From assembly GCF_012275575.1 (NCBI RefSeq), contig NZ_NPIH01000212.1, positions 50,106-103,658 on the forward strand: a stretch of DNA of 53,553 bases, read 5' to 3'. This DNA is from Paraburkholderia sp. SG-MS1 (GTDB lineage: Bacteria; Pseudomonadota; Gammaproteobacteria; Burkholderiales; Burkholderiaceae). Position 1 is the first letter of the stretch. The number at the start of each line of letters is the position of its first letter. The notes under the pieces are model-generated. The model saw only the letters and a list, made by a program, of their open reading frames with translations. It was not told where the DNA came from and searched no databases. The position numbers and the translations under genes were made by a program. This document shows positions 32,761 through 41,241 of the stretch, piece by piece.

Positions 32761-33672
32761 ATGACCGCGACCGGTTTTGCGATGCCAGCAGGTGCATGTG
32801 ATTGTCATACCCATGTTTTCCCCGACGATCCGCGCTTCCCGTTTTCCGCTATGCGTAAATACACGCCGCCGTTCGCAAGCGTGCCGCAGTTGCAGGCGAT
32901 GCTCGATACGCTGCAGGTGCAACGCATAATCGTCGTTCAGCCGAGTGTCTACGGTAGCGACAACGCCGCCACGCTGGACGCAGTGCGCAAGCTCGGTCGC
33001 GAGCGGGCCCGTGCAGTGGCCGTGATCGAAGAGGACGCAACCGATACGCAACTCGACAGCCTGCACGATGCTGGCGTGCGCGGTGTTCGTCTGAATCTCG
33101 AGATGCTGGCCGAGAGTGATCCGGCTCGCTGCAAAACCATCGTCCGACACACCGCCGCGAAGCTCGCAGGCCGTGGCTGGCATGTTCAGGTGTACAGCCA
33201 GCTCGAACTGATTGCATCGATCGCTGACGTGTTCGGTGGCCTCGACCTACCTGTTGTATTCGACCATTTCGCCCGCGCACGCGCTGAATTCGGCCCGCAG
33301 CAGAAGGGCTTTCGGGCGGTGCTGGATCTGGTGAGGACAGGCAGCGCGTACGTGAAATTGTCGGCGCCTTATCTCTGCTCGAACGACTCGCCGTATTACA
33401 CCGATATCGACGCGGTCGCCCATGCGCTGATCGACGCGAACCCGGCGCGAATGCTGTGGGCCAGCAACTGGCCTCATCCGAATCCGTCACATGCTCCCGC
33501 TGCATCGCTGGACGAAATCAGCCCGCGACAACAGGTGGATGATGCCGGCCTGCTCGGCATGCTAGCCCGATGGGCGCCGGATCCCGCCGTGCGCGATTCT
33601 ATTCTCGCCAGCAATCCGGCTTCGCTGTACGGCTTTACCGAAACCGTTGCGCTGGGCGTGCAACCCGGCTAG
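32761..33672 (+). CDS. Amidohydrolase, LigI-like paralogue with Asp to Asn change
   Basis: A 303-residue amidohydrolase-2 protein, paralogous to the one at 11661. The metal entry motif CDCHTHV (His16 and His18) and His169 in FDHFAR are kept. The barrel-end aspartate expected in WGTDWPHP is replaced: the stretch reads WASNWPHP, with Asn236. In the LigI family this Asp acts as the general base, so the activity may be altered. Start ATG 32761 has a GAGAG site. It lies behind the second MFS gene and before a cupin, in an arrangement parallel to the first module. Confidence 0.83.
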   Translation: MTATGFAMPAGACDCHTHVFPDDPRFPFSAMRKYTPPFASVPQLQAMLDTLQVQRIIVVQPSVYGSDNAATLDAVRKLGRERARAVAVIEEDATDTQLDSLHDAGVRGVRLNLEMLAESDPARCKTIVRHTAAKLAGRGWHVQVYSQLELIASIADVFGGLDLPVVFDHFARARAEFGPQQKGFRAVLDLVRTGSAYVKLSAPYLCSNDSPYYTDIDAVAHALIDANPARMLWASNWPHPNPSHAPAASLDEISPRQQVDDAGLLGMLARWAPDPAVRDSILASNPASLYGFTETVALGVQPG

Positions 33673-33744
33673 GCGCATTCGCGCCACCGCGCGGCTACGT
33701 GCCTTGCAGCCTTTTTTGCAACTGAGCTTACCGAGGAGCAACCC

Positions 33745-34263
33745 GTGAGCACTTTCGACATCAGCCCGCAATCCACCACGATAGTCCGCAACACCAAGGA
33801 ATGGCTCGACGCGATCTCGCAATTCGAAAAACGTGCGAAGCCGAGTTTCTTTCATGCTCGCGCGCAGTTGCCCGATCAAGGTCGCACCAACATCGTGCTC
33901 GGCGCGACCCCCGCGTTGAGCGTGGTGCTGAAAACCTACGCGAGCGGCGGCGAAAATGAACTGCATGCGCATACGAACGAAGACCACATGTTCTACATCC
34001 TGCAGGGCAGCGCGACGTTTCACGGCCCGAATGGCGAGACGCGGATCGTATCGAAGAATCAGGGCATTCTGCTGCCGCGCGGCTCGTTTTACTCGTTCTG
34101 CGCCGACGAAGGAGAGCCGCTCGTGATGCTGCGCGTCGGCGCAACTGTCGATCCGTCTACCGATCCGCTTGCGCGAGTCGGGATCGACCATCTGCCACTC
34201 GACGGATTTTCAGAAGCGAACAAGGAAGTGCCGCTCGTGCTGAGCGAGCAGTGGTTCTCGTAA
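33745..34263 (+). CDS. Cupin-domain protein
   Basis: A 172-residue single-domain cupin. The first metal motif is clear: GENELHAHTNEDHMFYILQG, with His74, His76 and an acidic pair. In the second motif the usual histidine is replaced by Tyr116 (PRGSFYSF), so metal binding may be three-residue or absent. GAGGAG precedes the GTG start 33745. Small cupins of this kind serve as isomerases, dioxygenase-like enzymes or sensors in aromatic and sugar-acid routes. It is the last gene of the MFS-amidohydrolase run; its role is otherwise unknown. Confidence 0.8.
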   Translation: MSTFDISPQSTTIVRNTKEWLDAISQFEKRAKPSFFHARAQLPDQGRTNIVLGATPALSVVLKTYASGGENELHAHTNEDHMFYILQGSATFHGPNGETRIVSKNQGILLPRGSFYSFCADEGEPLVMLRVGATVDPSTDPLARVGIDHLPLDGFSEANKEVPLVLSEQWFS

Positions 34264-34303
34264 CCGGAACTGCAGCCAGCAGGAAGAACTGGGCGTTGGA
34301 AGA

Positions 34304-35128
34304 TTAACGGGTCCGGCGCAGTTTCATCGAGAACGCGAAGTTCTCGGCGGGATAGTGAGCGATCGACACTTCGGCGATTTGGCCCGACGCGATCCTGAAC
34401 GTGCGGATCACTTCGATCGACGTTTCGCCGGGCTCAGCGCGCAGCATCGATGCGACCGGCGCGGGCATCGGGGCAGTGCGCAATTCCTGCTCGACCTCGA
34501 CGATGCGCTCGCCGTACAGCGTTTCGATCAGTTCGAAGATGGGGCCGTTGTTGTGTTCCAGCAGTCGTGCGACTCCGGCGTAGCTTTCGTGAACATAGAC
34601 TTCCATCCAGCAAACCGGCTCTTCGCTCGAATCCGGAAAGCGGAAGCCGTCTATACGAAGCCACTTTTCTCCTTCGGCCGAGCCAAGTCGTGCGGCGAGA
34701 GCGGAGTCTGCGCTCAGCATCTCGACCGAGTCGATACGAAAGCGCAGGGCAGTGACGAAGGAGAAAAGATCGTTGATCGATTCGATTTCGTGTACATAAG
34801 CGCCGCTGCTGCCAGGACGCACCACGGTGGTCGGCGCACCGCGACGCGACGAGATCAGGCCATCGTCGCGCAAACGCCGCAAAGCTTCGCGAATCGTGTG
34901 ACGGCTGACGGAAAAACGTTGGCCGAGTAGATCTTCGGAGGGCAACTGCGTGCCGACCGGATAGACCCCTTTGAGAATTTCGGCCTTCAGTGTCGCGACG
35001 ACCTGCACATAGAGCGGCTCGGTGCGATCGGCGGCCGGAAGCCGGGTGCTCGCCTTTGGCGCTCGCGCCTTGCCGGAGCCTGTCTGGGTTTTGCCTGACT
35101 TTTCCAGTGGTGTATTGCGCTGACCCAA
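34304..35128 (-). CDS. GntR-family regulator with UTRA domain (HutC group)
   Basis: A 274-residue regulator. It has a basic, probably disordered N-terminus of about 35 residues, then a GntR winged helix (about 38-105; LPSEDLLGQRFSVSRHTIRE is the recognition region) and a UTRA ligand domain. The start is TTG at 35128, with GGGGAGA seven bases upstream; no ATG fits. It lies just behind the 2-hydroxy-acid dehydrogenase gene on the same strand. Four near-identical GTAC-rich sites at 36474, 36597, 46525 and 46647 have GT...AC symmetry as GntR operators do, and this is the only GntR gene in the window, so it is the best candidate to bind them. Confidence 0.9.
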   Translation of the reverse strand: MGQRNTPLEKSGKTQTGSGKARAPKASTRLPAADRTEPLYVQVVATLKAEILKGVYPVGTQLPSEDLLGQRFSVSRHTIREALRRLRDDGLISSRRGAPTTVVRPGSSGAYVHEIESINDLFSFVTALRFRIDSVEMLSADSALAARLGSAEGEKWLRIDGFRFPDSSEEPVCWMEVYVHESYAGVARLLEHNNGPIFELIETLYGERIVEVEQELRTAPMPAPVASMLRAEPGETSIEVIRTFRIASGQIAEVSIAHYPAENFAFSMKLRRTR

Positions 35129-35232
35129 CGATGATCTCCCCGCCCGAACGTATGGAGCAAAACTTTACCATGTGTCCCAAACGGCCCAGGGCGGTCAGCC
35201 GCGACGCCGGACCGCCCGGGTTCGCTGGGAAG

Positions 35233-36432
35233 TCAGCTGGCGGCAACGTATTGGAGCAACGGTGCGGCCTGCTGTGTGCTCGCCTGAGTCGGGGCACCGT
35301 CGAGAAACGCGGGGCTCAGGTCCCGCGCCGACGGGCAGCCGATTTGCCCGCATACCAGATCGAGTTCCGCGCGCAGAATGCTCAACGCGCGCAACGCGCC
35401 CTCGGTTCCGCCTGCCGCAACACCGTAGGCGGGGGCGCGTCCGACGAAGGTGAAGCGCGCACCGAGGCACAGCGCGGTCGCGATATCGGCGCCCCGGCGA
35501 ATGCCGCTGTCGAGCATGACCGTCATCCGGTCGCCGACGGCTTCGACGATGCGCGGCAACGCGTCGAGCGGCGCGACCGCGCGATCGAGTTGCCGGCCGC
35601 CATGATTCGACACGATGATGCCGTCCACGCCGAGGCACAGCGCCTGGCTCGCGTCGTCGGGATGCATGATGCCCTTGACCACCAGCTTGCCGCTCCATTG
35701 GCGGCGAATGTTGTCGAGGGTCGCCCACGAGTGCGGCGCCGGCACCTGGTCCGCGTAAAAGCTCGTCAACGCTCGCGCATTGAGGCCGGCGGGCGCGTAC
35801 TTGCGGTAGTTCTCCATGAACGGCAAGCCGTTACGCAGATAGTCGGCCACCCACGCCGGATGCCGTGCCGATTCGAGCATCACGGCAAGGGTTGGCTTGT
35901 AGGGCCGGACCCAGCCGCTGCGGATATTGCGCTCGCGCTTCGAATGAAGCGGCACGTCGACGGTGACGACCAGCGTCGACAAGCCCGCATCGGCGACCCG
36001 GCGAAACAGATCGCTCGTCATGCCCGCATCCTTGCACGGGTAATGCTGATACCAGGACTTCGGCGCGACCCGCGCAACCTGTTCGATCGACGCCGTGCTC
36101 GCGCCGGAAATCACGAACGGCAGGTCTGCCTTCGCGGCCGCCTCCGCGAGCATGAGGTCCGCGCCCGGCCGCACCATCGCGATCATGCCGGTCGGCGCAA
36201 TGCCGAACGGCGAAGCAAAAGTTTGCCCGAAGAGTTCGACCGACTGATCGCGACGCGAGATATCGACCAGATAGCGCGGCAGCAGGCGGTGCTTCGCGAA
36301 CGCGGCCTGGTTGGCGGCGAGGCAGCCTTCGTCTTCCGCGCCGCCTTCCAGATAGTCGTAAATCACTTGGGGCAGGCGCGTTCTGGCGATCTTGCGCAGA
36401 TCGTCGATGCTCAGGGCTTGGGTCAATTTCAT
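35233..36432 (-). CDS. FMN-dependent 2-hydroxy-acid dehydrogenase (second copy)
   Basis: A 399-residue member of the lactate/mandelate dehydrogenase family, paralogous to the gene at 25229. IIVSNHGGRQLD carries the catalytic His, KLVVKGIMH the FMN-contacting Lys, and VMLDSGIRRGADI the flavin phosphate site. The entry motif YDYLEGGAEDE is present. GGAAGAG precedes ATG 36432. It is divergent from the SMP-30, ThDP-enzyme, carrier and aldehyde dehydrogenase run. The combination resembles the mandelate logic of hydroxy-acid dehydrogenase, 2-oxo-acid decarboxylase and aldehyde dehydrogenase. The acid is unknown. Confidence 0.9.
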   Translation of the reverse strand: MKLTQALSIDDLRKIARTRLPQVIYDYLEGGAEDEGCLAANQAAFAKHRLLPRYLVDISRRDQSVELFGQTFASPFGIAPTGMIAMVRPGADLMLAEAAAKADLPFVISGASTASIEQVARVAPKSWYQHYPCKDAGMTSDLFRRVADAGLSTLVVTVDVPLHSKRERNIRSGWVRPYKPTLAVMLESARHPAWVADYLRNGLPFMENYRKYAPAGLNARALTSFYADQVPAPHSWATLDNIRRQWSGKLVVKGIMHPDDASQALCLGVDGIIVSNHGGRQLDRAVAPLDALPRIVEAVGDRMTVMLDSGIRRGADIATALCLGARFTFVGRAPAYGVAAGGTEGALRALSILRAELDLVCGQIGCPSARDLSPAFLDGAPTQASTQQAAPLLQYVAAS

Positions 36433-36473
36433 CGCTCTTCCCAGAAAAGGTGATCACAAGCACATGTGGAATA

Positions 36474-36487
36474 ACATGTACGTATAG
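36474..36487. promoter_or_regulatory. GntR-type operator, site 1
   Basis: ACATGTACGTATAG lies in the divergent gap between the 2-hydroxy-acid dehydrogenase and SMP-30 genes, 42 bp before the dehydrogenase start. It matches the other three sites in the window at nearly every position (consensus AACATGTACGTACA). The core TACGTA is palindromic. Confidence 0.7.
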
Positions 36488-36596
36488 GTAGTCAGGATAA
36501 AGAAAAATGTTCGTTCTGGCACGTTCGATTTGTGTCTTTTATTAAGCAATAAACTCGGTATTTATCCCTATGCACTTTGCGATAACGAAGTCTATA

Positions 36597-36610
36597 ACAT
36601 GTACGTACAG
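36597..36610. promoter_or_regulatory. GntR-type operator, site 2
   Basis: ACATGTACGTACAG contains the perfect palindrome TGTACGTACA (36600-36609). It lies about 42 bp before the SMP-30 start. A TATAAC stretch at 36593-36598 could be a promoter minus-10 element, in which case the site would sit over the transcription start and suit repression. The element is seen; its use is inferred. Confidence 0.72.
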
Positions 36611-36651
36611 CTTTAATTATTGTCCGTTATCGCGCTACCCCAGGAGACAGC

Positions 36652-37599
36652 ATGTACGCACCGCCGCCCGTCGTCGAAGCCAGGGAGTTTGTCCGCATTC
36701 CATCTGAATTTCACATGAAGGGCCGCCGCTCGACGTGGGTCGACGTGCAACTGCATGGCGCCGACGCGCCTGCCTTTCTCGAAGGACCGTCATTCGATCG
36801 CGAGGGCAACCTGTGGGTCGTCGATATTCCGTGGGGGCGTCTGTTCAAGATCACGCCGGACGCCAAAGTGACCTGCGAGCTCGAATACGACGGCGAACCG
36901 AACGGACTGAAGTTCCACCAGGATGGCCGCGCGTTTATCGCCGATTGCAAGAACGGATTGATGGTGTTCGATCCGAAAACCGGCAACATCGAGCCGTTTC
37001 TGGAACGTGCGCTGGTGCAGAGATTCAAGGGATTGAACGATCTGGTGTTCGCCTCGAACGGCGATCTGTACTTCACCGATCAGGGGCAAACCGGGCTGCA
37101 CGATCCGAGCGGCCGTCTCTATCGCCTGAGTCACGACGGCCGGCTCGACTGTCTGCTCAGCAATGTGCCCAGCCCGAACGGACTGGTGCTGAACGAAAAG
37201 GCGCATGTGGTGATGCTTGCCGTGACGCGGGCGAATGCAATCTGGCGGGTACCGCTGGTTCGCGACGGCCTGGTCACCAAGGTCGGCACTTACGTGCAGA
37301 TGTCGGGTGGCGGCGGCCCCGATGGCGTCGCACTCGCGAGCGACGGCTCGATCGCGGTGTGTCACGTCGGGCTCGGCGCGGTCTGGCTGTTCAATCCGGT
37401 CGGCGAGCCGATGCTGCGTATCAATTCGGTTCACGGGACCATGACCACGAACTGCGCGTTCGGCGGACCGGGTAATCGGCAGTTGTTCATTACTCAAGGC
37501 TGTTCGGTTCTGGTTGCCGATGTGCCGGTCGCCGGAATGCGCATGTTTTCGCACGCGGAAGTGGGCGCCGACCCGACCGTCGCCGGCTTCGCTCACTAG
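36652..37599 (+). CDS. SMP-30/gluconolactonase-family protein
   Basis: A 315-residue six-bladed beta-propeller of the SMP-30/lactonase family. The repeating blade pattern is visible as FLEGPSFDREGNLWVVDI, LNDLVFASNGDLYFTD and SPNGLVLNEKAHVVML. The Glu and Asn residues of these stretches are the usual calcium ligands. There is no signal peptide, so it acts in the cytoplasm, most likely opening a sugar-acid or other lactone. AGGAG lies six bases before ATG 36652. It is the first gene of a plus-strand run controlled by GntR-type operator site 2. Confidence 0.88.
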   Translation: MYAPPPVVEAREFVRIPSEFHMKGRRSTWVDVQLHGADAPAFLEGPSFDREGNLWVVDIPWGRLFKITPDAKVTCELEYDGEPNGLKFHQDGRAFIADCKNGLMVFDPKTGNIEPFLERALVQRFKGLNDLVFASNGDLYFTDQGQTGLHDPSGRLYRLSHDGRLDCLLSNVPSPNGLVLNEKAHVVMLAVTRANAIWRVPLVRDGLVTKVGTYVQMSGGGGPDGVALASDGSIAVCHVGLGAVWLFNPVGEPMLRINSVHGTMTTNCAFGGPGNRQLFITQGCSVLVADVPVAGMRMFSHAEVGADPTVAGFAH

Positions 37600-37609
37600 G
37601 ATGATCACC

Positions 37610-39295
37610 ATGCTCGAGCCGGTTTCGCGCTCCGATACCCCACCTCCGACCGACATGCCCAAGATTGCGCTGGCGCAGTCCACGGTCGCGCAAGTCGTGG
37701 CAGAGATATGCGTACGCCACGGCGTGCGTCAGATTTATGGGCTGCCTGGCGGTGGCAGCAGCCTCGATGTGATGCAGGCGTTCGCGGCGCTCGGTGTGCG
37801 TTTCGTGCTCGCTCATACCGAGGCGGCCGCCGGCATGATGGCCGCCGCCGATGCGGAAGCGCACGGCGGTCTAGCCGTGGTGGTCACGACCCAGGGACCG
37901 GGCACGGCCAGTGTCGCCAATGCCATCGCGCACGCGAGCCTGGACCGCGTGCCGGTGCTGGTCATTACCGATGGCTGGACCAGGCAGCAGCTCACGCACG
38001 ATTCGCATCAGGTGTTCGATCAGCGCGCGATGCTGGCGCCTGTCGTGAAGGCACATACCCGGCTCGACGGCGAGCAGGTCGCCGTCGAGTTGGAGCGCCT
38101 GATCGCCATCGCTGGAACCGAGCCATGCGGACCGGTGTATCTCGAACTGACCGGTGAAAATGCACGCAGGACGATTGCTGAGCAGCATAACGACGCGAGT
38201 CCCGCCGTTGCCGCCGATGCGCCGTCGGCATCACAAAGCGAGGCCGTCGCTACGGCGATAGCGTTGATCGAAAAAGCACGGCGGCCAGTGATCGTTGCCG
38301 GATTGGAGGCGCGCTCGTCAGACGTGGCGTCCCGAATCGACGCGCTCGCGATGCACTGGCAATGCCCGGTGCTCACTACCTACAAAGCAAAAGGCGTCAC
38401 CGCCGACGAGTCGGATCATGCTCTCGGACTGTTCACCGGCGGCGCGCTGGAGCGAAGCAGCGTCGAGTCGGCAGATCTGATCGTGTTGTGCGGTCTCGAT
38501 CCCGTGGAATTGATCGGTCGCCCCTGGCCTTATACCGCACCGGTGATCGACCTGAGTCCGGTCGAACACGTTCCTCACTACGTCGAACCCGCGGCACGCC
38601 TGCGTCTGCCGCTGGCGCGTTCGCTCGATGCATTGTCGTCGGTCGCGCCGTCGCGCGGCTGGTCGAACGAAGAGTTCGTCCGACTGAAGACCGGCATGCA
38701 CGAAGCCCTTGCATACGCCGGCAGCGAAACGGGTCTGACGCCGGTGGCCGTTGTGCAGATCGCCGCGCGAGCCGCGCAACACCTCGACGCCCGCGTCACC
38801 GTGGATGCCGGCGCTCACATGTTCTCCGCGATGGCCTTCTGGCCGGCAAAGCGACCGCGTGACGTGCTGATCTCGAACGGCCTTGCGTCGATGGCATTTG
38901 CATTGCCTGCCGGCATCGCGATGGGCGTGTCGGACCGGACGCGCCAGGTGATCGCATTCACCGGCGACGGCGGCTTGCTGATGTGCATCGGCGAACTGGC
39001 GACGGCGGTGCGCGAAGGCGTGAAGCTTTGCATCGTGGTGTTCAACGACTCGACGTTATCGCTGATTCAGATCAAGCAGCAAAGCCGTGGCCTCGAACGC
39101 GATGGGATCGAATGGCCGCGCATCGATTTTCCGGCAATCGCACGCGGCTTCGGCATGAGCGCTTTTTCCGTCGTCACGACGCAAGCCTATGAGAACGCGC
39201 TTGAGGAAGCGTTCGCGACGAACGGCCCGTGTCTGATCGATGTGCATGTCGATCCGTCGGGCTATCTGGCGCAATCGAAGGCGCTACGCGGTTAG
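37610..39295 (+). CDS. Thiamine-diphosphate-dependent enzyme, 2-oxo-acid decarboxylase/acetolactate synthase type
   Basis: A 561-residue ThDP enzyme with three domains. Glu71 (AHTEAAAG) is the conserved activating glutamate of the Pyr domain. The middle domain spans roughly residues 215-340, and the PP domain carries TGDGG (451-455) with Asn479 in VFNDS for magnesium and diphosphate. ATG 37610 is preferred to ATG 37601 because AGGA is spaced eight bases from it. Between a 2-hydroxy-acid dehydrogenase and an aldehyde dehydrogenase, a decarboxylase of the benzoylformate type is the most sensible role, giving an aldehyde from a 2-oxo acid. An acetolactate synthase-like carboligase cannot be excluded. 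Confidence 0.85.
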   Translation: MLEPVSRSDTPPPTDMPKIALAQSTVAQVVAEICVRHGVRQIYGLPGGGSSLDVMQAFAALGVRFVLAHTEAAAGMMAAADAEAHGGLAVVVTTQGPGTASVANAIAHASLDRVPVLVITDGWTRQQLTHDSHQVFDQRAMLAPVVKAHTRLDGEQVAVELERLIAIAGTEPCGPVYLELTGENARRTIAEQHNDASPAVAADAPSASQSEAVATAIALIEKARRPVIVAGLEARSSDVASRIDALAMHWQCPVLTTYKAKGVTADESDHALGLFTGGALERSSVESADLIVLCGLDPVELIGRPWPYTAPVIDLSPVEHVPHYVEPAARLRLPLARSLDALSSVAPSRGWSNEEFVRLKTGMHEALAYAGSETGLTPVAVVQIAARAAQHLDARVTVDAGAHMFSAMAFWPAKRPRDVLISNGLASMAFALPAGIAMGVSDRTRQVIAFTGDGGLLMCIGELATAVREGVKLCIVVFNDSTLSLIQIKQQSRGLERDGIEWPRIDFPAIARGFGMSAFSVVTTQAYENALEEAFATNGPCLIDVHVDPSGYLAQSKALRG

Positions 39296-39424
39296 TCGGC
39301 AAAGGGCTCGACGGGACAGCAGGCAATGCAGTGAGCAATGCAGTGAAAGGCGAGACAGGAGCAGGCCGTGTCCGTTACGGCGCGACTCTCCTGCGAATGC
39401 AACCACAAGAATCAAGGAGACGCT

Positions 39425-39670
39425 ATGAATCGCCTATCAGGCCGCAACGGCCGCCGCGGCCTTTGGTATTGGGGCTTCCTGATACCGCTCGCTTTAGTGG
39501 TGTGCGTGCCGTTTTACAACCGGGTCGAGCCCACCCTGTGGGGATTGCCGTTCTTCTACTGGGTGCAGATGCTGTTCGTGATCGTCGGCGCGCTGGTGAC
39601 GGGCGCGATCTACCGGCTCACGCCGGCAAAAGGCGAGCATTCCCGGTCAACCGGTACGGAGGCGTCATGA
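39425..39670 (+). CDS. DUF3311-like small membrane protein, partner of the SSS carrier
   Basis: An 81-residue protein with two hydrophobic segments (about residues 13-30 and 40-63) and a GLPFFYWVQM stretch typical of DUF3311 proteins. AAGGAG lies six bases before ATG 39425. Its stop overlaps the start of the sodium:solute symporter gene (ATGA), the usual arrangement for these small companions. The function within the carrier is unknown. Confidence 0.85.
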   Translation: MNRLSGRNGRRGLWYWGFLIPLALVVCVPFYNRVEPTLWGLPFFYWVQMLFVIVGALVTGAIYRLTPAKGEHSRSTGTEAS

Positions 39671-41241
39671 ACGTGACCGCGACCGTAGTATTCGGCGCAT
39701 TGTTTCTGCTGGTGACGGTGTTGGGCTTTCTCGCCTCACGATGGAAGCAGGGCAATCTTGATCACCTCGAGGAGTGGGGCCTGGGCGGCCGTCAATTCGG
39801 CACGCTGATTACGTGGTTCCTGCTGGGCGGCGATCTTTTCACGGCATTCACGGTGGTGGCGATTCCTGCGCTCGCGTTTGGCGCCGGCGCAATGGGCATG
39901 TTCGCCATTCCGTTCTGCATCCTGACGTTCCCATTCATCTTCATGGTATTTCCGCGACTGTGGGCTATCGCGAAGCGCCATAACTACATCACGGTCGCCG
40001 ATTTCGTCCAGGCGCGATACAGAAGCAACGCGCTCACGCTGGTCGTGGCTATCACCGGAATCCTCGCGCTGATGCCGTATATCGCGCTTCAGCTGGTGGG
40101 ACTCGAAGTGGCCATCGGCGCGTTGGGGTTCGATACGACGGGCGCGGGCGGCGACGTGCCGCTTGCCGTGGCATTCGCGATTCTCGCCGCCTATACGTGG
40201 AAATCGGGCCTGCGCGCACCGGCCATGATCGCGATCGTGAAAGACATTCTGATTTACGTGACCGTGATTGCCGCCGCGATTATCATCCCGGCACAACTGG
40301 GCGGCTTCGCGCACATCTTCGCTGCGATCCCGGCGCCGAAACTGTTGCTGCGCTCTCCCAACGCGACGAGTCTGAACGACTACGGCGTGTATGTGTCGAT
40401 TGCACTCGGCTCCGCTTTGTCAACGGTGCTGTATCCGCACGCCGCGACCGCATTGCTGTCATCGAAGTCGGGTAATACCGTGCGGCGCAATATGGCGTTG
40501 TTGCCCATCTATACGCTGATGCTGGGCTTCATTACGTTACTCGGCTATATGGCAGTCGCGGCCGGCGTGAAGGGGATGCCCGAATTCGCGCGGTACTTCT
40601 CCGCCTACGGTAACAACTTTGCGGTTCCGGCGCTGTTCCTTCATTTCTTCCCGTCGTGGCTGGCTGGCCTCGCATTCGCGGCAATCGGCATCGGGGCGCT
40701 CGTGCCGGCCGCGATCATGTCGATCGCCGCAGCCAATCTCTACACGCGCAACGTGCATCGCGCGCTCGTCAACCCGCGTATGACCGCGCTGGATGAGACG
40801 CGGGTGTCGAAGCTCGTCGCCGTGTTCGTCAAGGTAGGCGCGGTCGCCATTATTCTCGGCCTGCCGGTGTCGTATGCAACCGATCTGCAACTGCTCGGCG
40901 GGGTCTGGATCATCCAGACGCTGCCGACCGTGGTATTCGGTCTGTTCGGTCGCGCGTTCGATCCTCGTGGGCTGTTGATCGGGCTGCTGAGCGGGCTCGC
41001 TTGCGGCACGTGGATGGTCGTGCAGTTGCACTTCAAGACGTCGGTATACCCGCTTCATTTCGGCGGATACACGGTGCCGCTGTACTCCGCGATCTGGGCG
41101 CTTTCGTTCAACATCATCATTGCGGGCACGCTCAGTGTGCTCGCGAAGCTGGGTGGCTTTGCCAGTCCCGCAGATCTGGGGCTCATTGCGGATATCCGTC
41201 GCGACGACAATTCCGCCGAAAAAACCATGGAGGGCGTATGA
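39667..41241 (+). CDS. Sodium:solute symporter, monocarboxylate permease (MctP)-like
   Basis: A 524-residue membrane carrier of the SSS family with about thirteen segments. LGGRQFGTLITWFLLGGDLFTAFTV near residues 40-64 is the hallmark of the monocarboxylate permease branch, which takes up lactate, pyruvate and other short acids. ATG 39667 overlaps the DUF3311 stop by four bases; the frame continues upstream into the previous genes but has no start with a ribosome site. Its end overlaps the aldehyde dehydrogenase start (ATGA). It most likely brings in the hydroxy acid used by the surrounding enzymes. Confidence 0.9.
   Translation: MNVTATVVFGALFLLVTVLGFLASRWKQGNLDHLEEWGLGGRQFGTLITWFLLGGDLFTAFTVVAIPALAFGAGAMGMFAIPFCILTFPFIFMVFPRLWAIAKRHNYITVADFVQARYRSNALTLVVAITGILALMPYIALQLVGLEVAIGALGFDTTGAGGDVPLAVAFAILAAYTWKSGLRAPAMIAIVKDILIYVTVIAAAIIIPAQLGGFAHIFAAIPAPKLLLRSPNATSLNDYGVYVSIALGSALSTVLYPHAATALLSSKSGNTVRRNMALLPIYTLMLGFITLLGYMAVAAGVKGMPEFARYFSAYGNNFAVPALFLHFFPSWLAGLAFAAIGIGALVPAAIMSIAAANLYTRNVHRALVNPRMTALDETRVSKLVAVFVKVGAVAIILGLPVSYATDLQLLGGVWIIQTLPTVVFGLFGRAFDPRGLLIGLLSGLACGTWMVVQLHFKTSVYPLHFGGYTVPLYSAIWALSFNIIIAGTLSVLAKLGGFASPADLGLIADIRRDDNSAEKTMEGV

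Noticed and set aside
34990..36453. Open frame of 487 codons on the plus strand across the GntR and dehydrogenase genes
   Set aside because: It runs through two well-supported minus-strand genes and has no recognisable protein pattern.
36652..36660. ATGTACGCA at the SMP-30 start resembling the GntR motif
   Set aside because: It matches only the first seven bases of the ATGTACGTAC core and is coding. The real sites keep ACATG before GTACG.
39229..41241. A 670-residue reading of the sodium:solute symporter
   Set aside because: The first 146 codons overlap the ThDP-enzyme and DUF3311 genes in another frame and carry no domain. The true start is ATG 39667, in an ATGA overlap.
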